The notes: a model not told the origin generated them from the sequence alone. Shown: positions 36,301 through 47,400, counted from the stretch's first letter. The stretch: DNA of 64,000 nt from Bacteroidales bacterium (GCA_012519425.1 JAAYQF010000093.1:1-64000); one strand, 5' to 3'. Translations and numbers: made by a program.

Positions 36301-37788
36301 CCGGTCCATATAAACATCTCCGTCTGCATTGCTCCTGTACATTGTCCAATTGCTTCCGGGAAATTCCAATACATACAGATTTGCCGCAGCATCAAAGTGA
36401 ACAGTAGTAAGCAGTCCTTCCTCCTTTAATACTGCCCGTGTACCCCAGTCGGCTCCGGTAGCTAACTGTAAATTAAGACCGGTATTTTTCACATAGTAAA
36501 CCGAACCATCCTGTACCTCTGTTGCTTCCAAAACCGGAGCTTCCCAATCAACCCCTTCCCTTCCTACATATTCAAGACGGAAATTATCAAACAACACCCA
36601 ATAATACGACTGACTGAAATTGGATTTGGCTCCAAACGTCAACACATCATTCTCTGCCAGCACAATATCGTTTAAAACCATTTCATAAAGTCCGTCTCCC
36701 AATGCCCTCTCGGCAGAAGCCATGGTATTGACATAGCCGTCCATAGTTCCATCTCCTGAATAGGTATGTTTGTAAACTGAGTTGAATGGTATGGAAACTT
36801 CTGAAAAAATATCACTTTTCGCATAAAGACGGGCATAAATGGTTTCACTGCCTGATTTATAAGCAGCGCCACCATCGGGATAAGCCAAACGCTCAAAACC
36901 TTGAGCCTTCAATCTATAATTCCCCGCAGGCAACCCGGTAATTTCCTGATACATATTGAAGGTGCTTTGATAAAATTCCACCTCATGGTAGTTAACTGTA
37001 CCGGAACCTGTCCATCCTTCAGCAGTATTATTGTCAAAATTCGGATTGGTCAAATAATAAGTTAAATCAGCAGGATTATCCGGAGAAGCAGCACCGGTTA
37101 TTGCAATAAACACCTCATTGTCCAATTCTGTGGCAGCATTCATAACTTCATCGGGATCTGTCGATGTGGTGTATATATCGCTGTATGAGGTGTAGTCGAA
37201 ATCCGTTGTTGCTGCGTGAACCAAAGCTTTATACAAAGCCTGGCGAGCCTCATACAAAGAGATATTCAAAAATTGCCATTTGATATAATTGGCGTATTGG
37301 TTTTTATCACGATTATATTTCAATATATAATTATCGTTTTCTTTTTGTCCGGTAGAACCGAAATACTGATTAGCGTTGTAACCTCCATACGACGAAGGAG
37401 CCTGAATGGTATAAACCAGATTTTCAGCATCCACTAACTGTATGTTCCATTTATTGTCCTTGGTTTGATCGGTATAAACGTTTCCGCTTAAATCATCCCT
37501 GAACAATGTCCAATCACTTCTTCCGGAAAATTCCAATACATACAGACTTGTAGCGGCATCAAAGCGAGCAGTAGTAACTAATCCGTTCTCCTTTAAAACA
37601 GCCCGCGTGCCCCAGTCGGCTCCGGCAGCAATCTGTAAATTAAGACCTGTGTTTTGCACATAGTAAAGTGAACCGTCTTGTAACTCTGTTGCCTCCAAAA
37701 CCGGTGCTTCCCATGTTTGTGTAGCTTTTGCCAACAAGATGTTAGGCATGCAAAAAAGCATGCCTAACAAAATAGATTTTACCTTCAT
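33394..37788 (-). CDS. T9SS-exported putative zinc metallopeptidase, array member 2
   Basis: Protein of 1,464 residues with the same layout as member 1: signal peptide (MKVKSILLGMLFCMPNILLA), duplicated lectin-like N-terminal module (about 22-410 and 415-800), helical spacer, FN3-like domain, peptidase motif HEMGHTIGVGTH (His1109, Glu1110, His1113) and HMWPYG, C-terminal beta-trefoil and T9SS sorting domain. Its C-terminal half is the closest relative of member 1 by eye, so these two probably arose by the latest duplication. It lies 70 bases before member 1. The sorting domain differs slightly (IVIYDISG, MSEV). Confidence 0.85.
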   Translation of the reverse strand: MKVKSILLGMLFCMPNILLAKATQTWEAPVLEATELQDGSLYYVQNTGLNLQIAAGADWGTRAVLKENGLVTTARFDAATSLYVLEFSGRSDWTLFRDDLSGNVYTDQTKDNKWNIQLVDAENLVYTIQAPSSYGGYNANQYFGSTGQKENDNYILKYNRDKNQYANYIKWQFLNISLYEARQALYKALVHAATTDFDYTSYSDIYTTSTDPDEVMNAATELDNEVFIAITGAASPDNPADLTYYLTNPNFDNNTAEGWTGSGTVNYHEVEFYQSTFNMYQEITGLPAGNYRLKAQGFERLAYPDGGAAYKSGSETIYARLYAKSDIFSEVSIPFNSVYKHTYSGDGTMDGYVNTMASAERALGDGLYEMVLNDIVLAENDVLTFGAKSNFSQSYYWVLFDNFRLEYVGREGVDWEAPVLEATEVQDGSVYYVKNTGLNLQLATGADWGTRAVLKEEGLLTTVHFDAAANLYVLEFPGSNWTMYRSNADGDVYMDRTFDNTWNIQLVDEENLIYTIQAPSTAGGYNANQYFGSTGQKENDNYILKYNRDKNRYANYIKWQFLNISLYEARLTLCKDLIHASETTELDLTSYSEIYTTSKDPNEVRNAIKELNREVLTEKTRDASPDNPVDITDYLVNPSFDGNTAEGWTMEGAGAVNYHEVEFYERTFDMYQEVTGLLPGRYVLKAQGFERPKENDGGAAYASGTETIHARLYANSEVFSEHSIPFNSLYKHTYSGDGTHNGYVNDMASAGRALGDGLYEMVLAEIMLAEDDVLTIGAKTDFSQPYYWVLFDNFRLEYVGFDADEIVVLAQQRIAAAQELLDNKMQNIERSNLTLALSQMQGVLDADSLDLTNFYETYKQLLVATAAAEVSILAYENLQTAIDSARVVYADGRGKEASALQGAINTAEGIANNFDVELGDIYETTSDVYTAIFAYRLANATGTVPRIMTNTNYVRGSTSILARLTGGSENIERGFCWSTHPEPTVLDNRVNEYFDFNGIIYHIKNLEPSTVYYIRAYNMNQTYAVSYGDILKVITLPGGGVGYTLNTDIAGIREGVESAVSYFNEFTSIQGHHVTANYGSGTPTAEASYGGWMTFGPNPSYQRTGTVLHEMGHTIGVGTHWIWNGGSPLRSEYGRGDWLGDRANKVVQFFDNNTSARLTGDHIHMWPYGINGAHEDSGNPALYMANTAVYQGLAEDGLPPTGGFGVPAYTFESEDNIKYYIKIEDEGLGRNTMYLVENAQGNLALRVMTGAASLADDKAAWYFQFNPKNCYYTIRNVSTGKYFTYRQPGTNGITLVNKTTPAASENFQMMMSRVNSVIGSGRDKLTTRTFWIIHPEHRTDPPTLSAQSNRAVTATNFNLGNDATTQRWFILTEDEVKLFDKAYPQTSQTEEMTMSQLVIYAENQQLHINNIVEPSDIVIYDISGRLQFSMSEVSGSCSRPLSEGVYFVSVSNKRATETKKVIVR

Positions 37789-37851
37789 ATTTTTGTTATT
37801 TTTGTTTCTGCTTCACTTGTGGCCCGCAAGGTACAAAAATTCCCTGAATTT

Positions 37852-40800
37852 TTATCGGACAACAACTTTTTTGGTTTTGGTAGCTTGCTTGTTGGAAACA
37901 GAAACAAAATAGACTCCTTCTGACAGTGGTCTTGAACAAGAACCTGACACTCCGCTCATGCTGAACTGCAAGCGTCCGGAAATATCATACACAACTATAT
38001 CAGATGGTTCGATAATATTATTGATGTGCAACTGTTGATTTTCAGCATAAATGGCAAGTTGAGACATCGCCATCTCTTCTGTCTGACTCGTCTGCGGATA
38101 AGCCTTGTCGAAAAGCTCAACCTCATTTTCCCTCAGAACAAACCAACGCTGTGTAGTGGCATTATCACCCCAGTTAAAGCTGGTCACTGTAACAGACTTG
38201 TTACTTTGAGCGGACAGTGTGGGAGGATCCGTTTTGTGTTCATGACGTATGATCCAGAAGGTTCGGGTGGTAAGTTTGTCCCTTCCGGAACCTATCACAG
38301 AGTTTACACGGGACATCATCAACTGGAAGTTTTCCACTGCAGCAGGAGTGGCTTTATCCACCAAAGTAATTCCATTCGTACCGGTTTTCCTGTATGTAAA
38401 GTACTTTCCTGTACTCGCATTGCGGATATTATAATAGCAAGTTTCCGGATTATATATGAAATACCATGCAGCACTGTCATTTGCCAGGGCTTCTTCGCCA
38501 CTCATGACTTTCAACACCAGGTTTCCTTGCGGATTCTCAACCAAATACGTGGTGTTTCTTCCCAATCTCTCGTTTTCTATCTTGATGTAATACTTGATGG
38601 TATCTTCCGACTCCAATGTGTATGCAGGAAGACCAAATCCTCCGGTAGGGGGCAAACCGTCTTCAGCCATTGCCTGATGAACAGCTGCATTGGCTATGTA
38701 TAAAATAGGCCTGCCGCTATCGGCTCCGGGACCATTAACTCCGTAAGGACCCATATGCGTATTGTCTCCGTGCAACTTGGTATTGGTCATATTTCTAAAG
38801 AACTGCACCACTTTATTGGCACGATCACCATACCAGAAACCATCCTGGTCTCTCATTACACCCCACATCCAGTGTGTTCCCACACCCACAGTATGCCCCA
38901 TCTCATGAAGTGCTATGCCTGTGCCACAATAAATACCTGAGCCAAGTTCCATCCAGCCTCCATAACTGGCATGAGCACCCGTACTACCGTCACCGGCATA
39001 GCTAACGCTCAAATTATGTCCTTTAATAGAGGTAAAATTATTAAAATAATAAACCGCCGACTCAACCCCTTCTCTAAAAGAAACATTATCATCATGTAAA
39101 GTATAGGTAACATTTCCTTTAGGAATGGTAATTACTTTCAACACATCACCATAACCAACAGCATAGGTCTTACTCATGGCATAAGCACGAATGTAATAAA
39201 CAGTGGATGGTTCAAGATCTTTAATGTAATAAATAACACCATTCATGTCATAATGTGGATTCGCAACCAAATCAAAATGTTCAGTCGTTCTGTTATCCAA
39301 TACAGTGGGATTGGGATGCGTGGCCCAGCAAAAACCGCGTTCTACATCACCTGCTCCACCAAGTAATCTGGCAAGTATGGCTGTAGCTCCTCTCACATAG
39401 TTGGGATTGGTCATAACGCGAGGTGCTGTTCCGGTAGCATTTGCCAGGCGATAGGCAAAGATGGCCTTGTACATATCAGATGTACTGCTGTAAATATCGT
39501 CCGACTCTACACTAAAATTGTCGGACATTTCTTCGGCAGTACTAATGGCACTCTGCAAAGCAGATGCTTCATTTCCTGCTCCGTTATCATACACAACCTT
39601 GGCAGAATCAATGGCTGTTTGCAGACCATCATAGGCAAGGATTGACACATTTGCGGCCTCGATGGCTACGAGCAACTGATTATATGCTTCATACAAATCA
39701 TTCAACTCCAAAGGTTCGGCATCCAAAATCCCTTGTGTCTGATTTAATGCCGACACCAGGTTATCCTTAACGGTTGCCTTCATCTTGTCATCTTTGATTG
39801 CCTCAGCAGCATCTACTTGTTGCTGAGCCAATGTCACAACTTCATCCTGATCAAATCCTACGTATTCAAGGCGGAAATTATCAAACAATACCCAGTAGTA
39901 GGATTGCTTGAAATCTGACGTAACCCCAATTGTTAACACATCATCCTCCGCCAGCATTATTTCGGCTAATTCCATCTCATAAAGTCCGTCTGCAAACGCT
40001 ATCGCCGCAGAAGACATACCACTAACATAACCGTTATCTGATCCCGCACCATAATAGTTGTGTTTATAGAGTGAATTAAGCGGCATGGAAACTTCTGAAA
40101 AAATTTCACTGTTTGCATAAAGGCGGGCGTGAATGGTTTCAGTACCGGAATTATAGGCTGCACCACCATCGGGTTGTGCCGGGCGCTCAAAACCTTGTGC
40201 TTTCAATATATATTTCCCTGCAAGCAATCCAGTAACCTTCTGATACATATTAAAGGTTCTTTCATAAAATTCCACCTCCTGATAATTAACTGTAGAAGCA
40301 CCCTCCACAACCCAGCCTTTGGTATCATTAAAATCAAAACCCGGATTAGTCAAATAGTAAGAGACATCAACAGGATTATCCGGAGAAGCATCCTTAGTTG
40401 TTTCAATAAATACTTTCTTGTTTAATTCTGCAGTGGCGGCTCTAACGTCATCGATAACTTTCGATGTTTCATACACGGTGGTATATGAAGCAAGATCAAG
40501 AGTTGTACTTTCTGATGCACGAACCAATGCTTCATACAGAAGTTGGCGGGCTTCAAGCAGAGTCACATTGAAAAACTGCCATTTGATATAATTACCAAAT
40601 TGATTTTTATCTTTATTAAAACCCAAAATATAAAAATCACCTTCTTTTTGTCCGGTGGAACCAAAAAACTGATTGGCGTTATAGCCTCCGGCCGTCGAAG
40701 GAGCCTGAATGGTATAAGTCGCGTCTTCGCCATCTACCGGTCGTATGTTCCACGTATTGTCGAATGCCCGGTCTGTATAAACATCTCCGGCAGTATTACT

Positions 40801-41091
40801 CCTGTACAATGTCCTGTTTTCATTGGCAAACTCCAATATATACAGATTTGTGGCTTCATCAAAGCGAACGGTAACAGGATACCCTTCCTCATTTAATATA
40901 GCCCGTGCATTCCAGTCGGCTCCGAAAGCCAACCGCAAATTAAGACCTGTATTTACCACATAGCAAACTGAACCATCTTGTATTTCGACTGCTTCCAAAA
41001 CCGGTGGTTCCCATGTTTGTTCAGCTTGCGCTGATACGCTAAACAGGCAGAACAGCATACCTAATAAAACAAATTTTGTTTTCATATTCAT
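37852..41091 (-). CDS. T9SS-exported putative zinc metallopeptidase, array member 3 (divergent)
   Basis: Protein of 1,079 residues: signal peptide, a single N-terminal lectin-like module (about 28-415), helical spacer, FN3-like domain with an insertion (HFDLVANPHYDMNG), peptidase domain, beta-trefoil and T9SS sorting domain. The motif HEMGHTVGVGTH is kept (His729, Glu730, His733). Around it the domain differs from the other four: the loop after it is GVMRDQDGFWYGDR, HMWPYG is HMGPYG, and the AHEDSG block is PGADSG. It may have a different substrate or altered activity. MNMK offers two possible start codons two codons apart; the first is used here. Confidence 0.82.
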   Translation of the reverse strand: MNMKTKFVLLGMLFCLFSVSAQAEQTWEPPVLEAVEIQDGSVCYVVNTGLNLRLAFGADWNARAILNEEGYPVTVRFDEATNLYILEFANENRTLYRSNTAGDVYTDRAFDNTWNIRPVDGEDATYTIQAPSTAGGYNANQFFGSTGQKEGDFYILGFNKDKNQFGNYIKWQFFNVTLLEARQLLYEALVRASESTTLDLASYTTVYETSKVIDDVRAATAELNKKVFIETTKDASPDNPVDVSYYLTNPGFDFNDTKGWVVEGASTVNYQEVEFYERTFNMYQKVTGLLAGKYILKAQGFERPAQPDGGAAYNSGTETIHARLYANSEIFSEVSMPLNSLYKHNYYGAGSDNGYVSGMSSAAIAFADGLYEMELAEIMLAEDDVLTIGVTSDFKQSYYWVLFDNFRLEYVGFDQDEVVTLAQQQVDAAEAIKDDKMKATVKDNLVSALNQTQGILDAEPLELNDLYEAYNQLLVAIEAANVSILAYDGLQTAIDSAKVVYDNGAGNEASALQSAISTAEEMSDNFSVESDDIYSSTSDMYKAIFAYRLANATGTAPRVMTNPNYVRGATAILARLLGGAGDVERGFCWATHPNPTVLDNRTTEHFDLVANPHYDMNGVIYYIKDLEPSTVYYIRAYAMSKTYAVGYGDVLKVITIPKGNVTYTLHDDNVSFREGVESAVYYFNNFTSIKGHNLSVSYAGDGSTGAHASYGGWMELGSGIYCGTGIALHEMGHTVGVGTHWMWGVMRDQDGFWYGDRANKVVQFFRNMTNTKLHGDNTHMGPYGVNGPGADSGRPILYIANAAVHQAMAEDGLPPTGGFGLPAYTLESEDTIKYYIKIENERLGRNTTYLVENPQGNLVLKVMSGEEALANDSAAWYFIYNPETCYYNIRNASTGKYFTYRKTGTNGITLVDKATPAAVENFQLMMSRVNSVIGSGRDKLTTRTFWIIRHEHKTDPPTLSAQSNKSVTVTSFNWGDNATTQRWFVLRENEVELFDKAYPQTSQTEEMAMSQLAIYAENQQLHINNIIEPSDIVVYDISGRLQFSMSGVSGSCSRPLSEGVYFVSVSNKQATKTKKVVVR

Positions 41092-41145
41092 CTATTTTTA
41101 TAGTTTGTACTTATTGTGTTTAAAATAATTTATCGATTTAAATTT

Positions 41146-44100
41146 TTATCGGACAACAACTTTTTTAGTTTTGGTAGCTTGCCTGTTGGAAACAGAAACA
41201 AAATATACTCCCTCCGACAATGCTCTTGAACAAGAACCTGACACTCCGCTCATGCTGAACTGCAAGCGTCCGGAAATATCATACACAACTATATCAGATG
41301 GTTCGATAATATTATTGATGTGCAACTGCTGATTTTCAGCATAAATTACAAGCTGAGACATGGTCATCTCTTCGGTTTGACTTGTCGACGGGAAGGCTTT
41401 TTCAAAAAGCTCAACCTCATCCGCAGTCAAAATATACCAACGCTGCGCGGTAGCCGCATCACTTAAATTAAAGTTTGTTGCAGAAACAGACCTATTGGTC
41501 ATAGCAGACAGCGTAGGAGGATTCAGTTGATGTTCAGGACGTATGATCCAAAAGGTCCGGGTAGTAAGTCTGTCCCGTCCGGAACCTATCACAGAATTTA
41601 CGCGAGACATCATCATTTGGAAGTTTTCCGATACTCCGGGAGTAGCTTTACCCACCAAAGTAATTCCGTTCGTACCAAGATTCCTGTAAGTAAAATATTT
41701 TCCTGTGCTTACATTGCGAATGGTATAATAGCAGTTTTTCGGATTGAATGTGAAATACCATGCTGCACTGTCATTTGCCAGAGACTCTGCACCGCTCATA
41801 ACTCTCAATGCCAATCTTCCCTGCGGATTCTCAACCAGATACATGGTGTTTCTACCCAACCTTTCATTTTCAATCTTGATATAATACTTGATGGTATCTT
41901 CCGACTCAAATACGTATGCAGGGGTAGTGAAACCTCCTGTCGGCGGCAGACCATCTTCGCCAACACCCTGATGGATAGCGGCATTTGCAATATACAGGAC
42001 AGTACTACCGGAATCTTCATGTGCACCATTGATACCATAGGGCCACATATGAGTCCCATCTCCGGTCAACCTGGCGGTTGTACTATTTTCAAAAAACTGC
42101 ACCACTTTATTGGCACGATCTCCCAGCCAGTCGCCACGTCCTTGATCTGCCCGCAAAGGAGAAGAACCATCATACCAAATTCCGTGTGTTCCAACACCTA
42201 CAGTATGTCCCATCTCATGAAGTGCAGTACCCGTGCGCTGGTAACTCGGACTTCCGCCGAACTGCATATATCCTCCGTAACTTGCCTCAGCAGTAGGTGT
42301 GCCTACATGATGGTTAACCGACAAATGGAGTCCCCGTATGCTGGTATAACTATTAAAATATTCAACCGCCGTTTCAACCGCTTCTTTAATACGCGGATAG
42401 TGCTCCCCGCTATTAGTTACACTTGCATTCAAAGTAAAAGTAACTGCTCCTCTGGGAAGGGTGATCACTTTTAATATGTCGCCATAACCAACAGCATATG
42501 TTTGGTTCATGGCATAAGCGCGTATGTAATAGACAGTAGATGGTTTGAGATCTTTAATGTGATAAATATTACCATTATGATTATAATATTCAGTTGTTCT
42601 ATTGTCCAGCACAGTAGGCTCCGGATGCGTACTCCAACAAAAACCGCGTTCTATGTCTGTACCTACTCCACCCAGCAATCGGGCAAGTATGGATGCAGAT
42701 CCTCTCACATAATTGGGATTGGTCATTACGCGGGGTGCCGTTCCGGTAGCATTCGCCAGACGATAGGCAAAGATGGCTGAATACATTTCAGATGTGCTAT
42801 CGTAGATATCGTCTAACTCTGCATCAAAATTATTTGACATATCTTCAGCTGTATTGATACTGTTTTGTAAGGCAGAAGCTTCGTTCCCCGCTCCGTCGGC
42901 ATACATAACCCTGGCAGAGTCGATAGCTATTTGCAGATTGTCATAAGCAAGGATTGACACATTTGCAGCCTCAGTAGCCACAAGCAGCTGGTCATAAGCC
43001 TCGTACAAATCGGATAACTCCAAAGGTTCGGCATCCAAAACTCCTTGCATTTGATCCAATGCCGAGGTTAAGTTACCCCTAACAATATTCTGCATTTTGT
43101 TTTCTAAGAGCTCTTGAGAGGCTGCTTTTTGCTGCTGGGCCAATGCCACAACTTCATCCTGATCAAATCCCAGATATTCAAGACGGAAATTATCAAACAA
43201 CACCCAGTAATACGATTGCCTGAAATCAGATTTGGCTCCAATCGTCAGCACATCATTTTCTGCCAGCATAATGTCAGTTAAAACCATCTCATAGTGCCCG
43301 TCTGAAAACGCCCTCCCGGCAGAAGCCATATTGTTGACATAGCCGTTATACGTTCCATCACCTGAATAGGTATGTTTATAAAGTGAGTTGAATGGAATGG
43401 AATGTTCTGAGAAAACTTCACTATTTGCATAAAGGCGGGCGTAAATAGTTTCAGTACCTGCTTTGTAAGCAGCACCGCTGTCATTGTTTTTCGGACGCTC
43501 AAAGCCTTGTGCTTTTAATATGTATTTACCTGCCGGCATGCCTGTGATCTCTTGATACATGTCGAAGGTTCTTTCATAAAACTCCACTTCATGATAATTG
43601 ACCGTAGCAGCTTCCACGGTCCATCCTTCAGCATCATTATTATCAAAATTCGGATTAACCAAATAATAAGTCAGATCAACAGGGTTTGACGGGGAAGCAT
43701 CCCTGGTTATTTCATCTATCACCTCTCCGTCCAATTCTTTGGTAGCATTCCTGACTTCATTAGGATCCTTCGATGTTTCATACACAGTGGTGTATGATGA
43801 AAGGTCAAGACTTGTCGTTTCTGATGCATGGACCAAAGCTCTGTAAAAGGCCTGGCGAGCTTCATACAAAGAAATATTTAAAAATTGCCATTTGATATAA
43901 TCGGCATATTGGTCTTTATCACGATTGTATTTTAATATGTAATTGTCGTTCTCTTTTAGTCCGTCAGAACCGAAAAACTGATTGGCTCTGTAGCCTGCAT
44001 AATTCGAAGGAGCCTGAATGGTATAAGTAAAATCTTCTCCATCCACTAACTGTATGTTCCACTTGTTGTCTTTGGTTTGATCCGTATAAACATTTCCGCT

Positions 44101-44385
44101 TAGATCATCCCTGAACAATGTCTTGTCTCTTCCGGGAAACTCCAATACATACAGACTTGTAGCAGCATCAAGGCGAACGGTAGCAACCAAACCTTCCTCC
44201 TTTAGTACCGCCCGTGTTCCCCAATCGGCTCCGGCAGCTATCTGTAAATTCAGACCTGTATTTTGCACATAGTAAACTGAACCGTCCTGTATTTCAGTTG
44301 CTTCCAGGACCGGTACTTCCCATGTTTGTGCGGATAAGTTAATCGTGCATAAAAGCATGCTTAACATCATAAATTTCACTCTCAT
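41146..44385 (-). CDS. T9SS-exported putative zinc metallopeptidase, array member 4
   Basis: Protein of 1,079 residues with one N-terminal lectin-like module after the signal peptide (MRVKFMMLSMLLCTINLSAQ), then helical spacer, FN3-like domain, peptidase domain with HEMGHTVGVGTHGIW (His723, Glu724, His727) and HMWPYGINGAHEDSG, beta-trefoil and T9SS sorting domain. A small insertion (SVTNSGEHYPRIKEAV) precedes the peptidase motif. It lies 54 bases before member 3 and probably belongs to one long message. Confidence 0.85.
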   Translation of the reverse strand: MRVKFMMLSMLLCTINLSAQTWEVPVLEATEIQDGSVYYVQNTGLNLQIAAGADWGTRAVLKEEGLVATVRLDAATSLYVLEFPGRDKTLFRDDLSGNVYTDQTKDNKWNIQLVDGEDFTYTIQAPSNYAGYRANQFFGSDGLKENDNYILKYNRDKDQYADYIKWQFLNISLYEARQAFYRALVHASETTSLDLSSYTTVYETSKDPNEVRNATKELDGEVIDEITRDASPSNPVDLTYYLVNPNFDNNDAEGWTVEAATVNYHEVEFYERTFDMYQEITGMPAGKYILKAQGFERPKNNDSGAAYKAGTETIYARLYANSEVFSEHSIPFNSLYKHTYSGDGTYNGYVNNMASAGRAFSDGHYEMVLTDIMLAENDVLTIGAKSDFRQSYYWVLFDNFRLEYLGFDQDEVVALAQQQKAASQELLENKMQNIVRGNLTSALDQMQGVLDAEPLELSDLYEAYDQLLVATEAANVSILAYDNLQIAIDSARVMYADGAGNEASALQNSINTAEDMSNNFDAELDDIYDSTSEMYSAIFAYRLANATGTAPRVMTNPNYVRGSASILARLLGGVGTDIERGFCWSTHPEPTVLDNRTTEYYNHNGNIYHIKDLKPSTVYYIRAYAMNQTYAVGYGDILKVITLPRGAVTFTLNASVTNSGEHYPRIKEAVETAVEYFNSYTSIRGLHLSVNHHVGTPTAEASYGGYMQFGGSPSYQRTGTALHEMGHTVGVGTHGIWYDGSSPLRADQGRGDWLGDRANKVVQFFENSTTARLTGDGTHMWPYGINGAHEDSGSTVLYIANAAIHQGVGEDGLPPTGGFTTPAYVFESEDTIKYYIKIENERLGRNTMYLVENPQGRLALRVMSGAESLANDSAAWYFTFNPKNCYYTIRNVSTGKYFTYRNLGTNGITLVGKATPGVSENFQMMMSRVNSVIGSGRDRLTTRTFWIIRPEHQLNPPTLSAMTNRSVSATNFNLSDAATAQRWYILTADEVELFEKAFPSTSQTEEMTMSQLVIYAENQQLHINNIIEPSDIVVYDISGRLQFSMSGVSGSCSRALSEGVYFVSVSNRQATKTKKVVVR

Positions 44386-44443
44386 ATTTTTTGGTTTTTA
44401 CGGTTTATGTTTAATATATGTAAAAAAAATATCGGTTTAAATT

Positions 44444-47400
44444 TTATCGAACAACAACTTTTTTAGTTTTGGTAGCTTGTCTGTTGGAAACAGAAACAAA
44501 ATATACCCCTTCTGACAATGTTCTTGAACAGGAGCCTGACACTCCGCTCATGCTGAATTGCAAGCGTCCGGAAATATCATACACAACTATATCAGATGGT
44601 TCGACGATATTATTGATGTGCAACTGCTGATTTTCAGCATAAATGGCAAGTTGAGACATCGCCATCTCTTCTGTTTGGCTCGTCTGCGGGTAAGCCTTAT
44701 CGAAAAGCTCAACCTCATCTGCGGTCAGAATAAACCAACGTTGTGAGGTAGCCGCATCATTCAGATTAAAGGCAGTCGCTGTAATAGACCTATTGGTCAG
44801 AACAGACATCGCAGGAGGATTCAGTTGATGTTCCGGACGTATGATCCAAAATGTCCGGGTAGTAAGTTTATCCCTTCCGGAGCCTATCTCTGAATTTACA
44901 CGAGACATCATCATTTGGAAGTTTTCCGCCGTTCCGGGAATAGCTTTTTCCGTCAAAGTAATTCCATTTGCACCAAGTTGCCTGTAAGTAAAATACTTTC
45001 CTGTGCTTGCATTGCGAATGGTGTAATAGCAGTTTTTCGGATTGAATGTGAAATACCATGCTGCACTGTCATTTGCCAGGGACTCTGCACCACTCATAAC
45101 TCTCAATGCCAGTCTTCCTTGCGGACTCTCAACCAAATACATGGTGTTTCGTCCCAATCTTTCATTTTCAATCTTGATATAATACTTGATGGTATCTTCC
45201 GACTCAAACGTGTATGCAGGGGTAGTAAAACCTCCTGTCGGAGGCAAACCATCCTCACCAAGACCTTGATAGATGGAAGTGTTTGCCATATACAAAACAG
45301 AACTACCGGAATCCTCATGTGCTCCATTAATGCCATAGGGCCACATATGCACTCCATCTCCGGTCAACCTGGCAGTCCCGCTGTTTTCAAAAAACTGCAC
45401 CACTTTATTGGCACGATCTCCCAGCCAGTCACCACGTCCTTCACCAGCCCGTAAAGGTGAAGAGCCACCATACCAAATGCCATGTTGTCCGACACCTATA
45501 GTATGCCCCATCTCATGAAGTACGGTACCCGTACGCTGGTAAGAGGGGTTCGGACCAAAAGTCATCCATCCCCCGTAACTTGCCTCAGCAGTAGGTGTAC
45601 CTGAACCATAATTGGCCGTCACATGAAGCCCCTGAATACTGGTGAAATTATTAAAATATTCAACCGCCGATTCAACTCCCTCTTTAATACCGATTATATC
45701 TGTATTTAAAGTATAAGTAACTCTTCCTTTGGGAATGGTAATTACTTTCAACACATCACCATAACCGACAGCATAGGTCCGGGTCATGGCATAAGCTCGT
45801 ATGTAATAAACAGTAGATGGCTCAAGATTTTTAATGTGATAAATATTACCATTATGATTATAATATTCAGTTGTTCTATTGTCCAGCACAGTGGGCTCAG
45901 GATGCGTGGCCCAGCAAAAACCACGTTCTATATTTGAACCTACTGCGCCCAGTAATCTGGCAAGTATGGATGTGGATCCTCTTACATAATTAGGATTGGT
46001 CATTACGCGAGGTGCCGTTCCGGTGGCATTTGCCAGATAATAGGTAAGGATGGCTGAATACATTTCAGATGTGCCGTTGTAAATATCATCCAGCTCTGCA
46101 TCAAAATTATTTGACATGTCCTCAGCTGAATTGATGCTGTTTTGCAAAGCAGAAGCTTCGTTTCCTGATCCGTCGGCATACACAACCCTGGCAGAATCAA
46201 TGGCTATTTGCAGATTTTCATATGCAAGCACGGATACTTCTGCTGCCTCAGTGGTCACAAGCAACTGGTCATAAGCCTCGTACAGATTGGTCAAATCCAA
46301 AGGCTCGGCATCCAAAACATCTCCTATCTGATCCAATGCCGAAGTCAGGTTGCCTCGTACAACATTCTGCATTTTACCATCTAAGAGTCCCCGGGCAGCG
46401 GTTATTTGTTGTTGAGCCAATGCCACAACTTCATCTGCATCAAACCCCAGATATTCAAGACGGAAATTATCCAACATGACCCAATAGTACGACTGTCTGA
46501 AATCAGATTTGGCTCCAATTGTCAACACATCATCTTCCGCCAACATGATTTCAGCTAGTTCCATTTCATAATATCCCAATGAAAATGCTCTCTGACCGGA
46601 AGATTTATTACTGGGATAGCCGTTCAAGGTTCCTTCTCCGGAAAGCTTGTGTTTATAAAGTGAATTAAACGGCATGGAATGTTCTGAAAAAATTTCACTG
46701 TTCGCATAAAGGCGGGCATAAATGGTTTCAGTACCTGCCTTGTAGGCAGCACCACTGTCATTGGCTTTCGGGCGCTCAAAACCTTGTGCCTTTAAAATAT
46801 ACTTACCTGCAGGAAACCCGGTGATCTCCTGATACATATCAAAAGCTCTTTCATAGAATTCTTCTTCAGAACCACTAACTGTAGCAGATCCTTGCGTAAT
46901 CTTCCATCCACCGCAAAAATTTGGATTAACAAAATAATGAGTTAAATCGACAGGATTTGAAGGAGAAGCGTTCTCTGTTATTACACCCAACACTTCACTG
47001 TCCAGCGCCAAAGCAGCATTTCTAATCTCATCGGAATCGTCCGATGTTTCATATATATTGCTGTATGAGGCGAGATCAAGCTCTGTTACCTCTGATGCAT
47101 AAACCAAAGCTTTATACAAGGACTGACGAGCTTCATACAAAGTCACATTTAAAAACTGCCACTTGATGTAATTGGCATATTGGTCTTTATCGCGATTACA
47201 TTTCAGTATGTAATTATCGTTTTCTTTTAAACCGGTGGAACCAAAAAACTGATTAGCTCTGTAGCCTGCATACGACGAAGGGGCCTGAATGGTATAAGTA
47301 AAATCTTCTCCATCTACCGGCTGTATGTTCCATTTATTCTCAGTTGTTCGGTCTGTATAAACGTCTCCGACATTATTACTCCTGTACAATGTCCAGCCAT

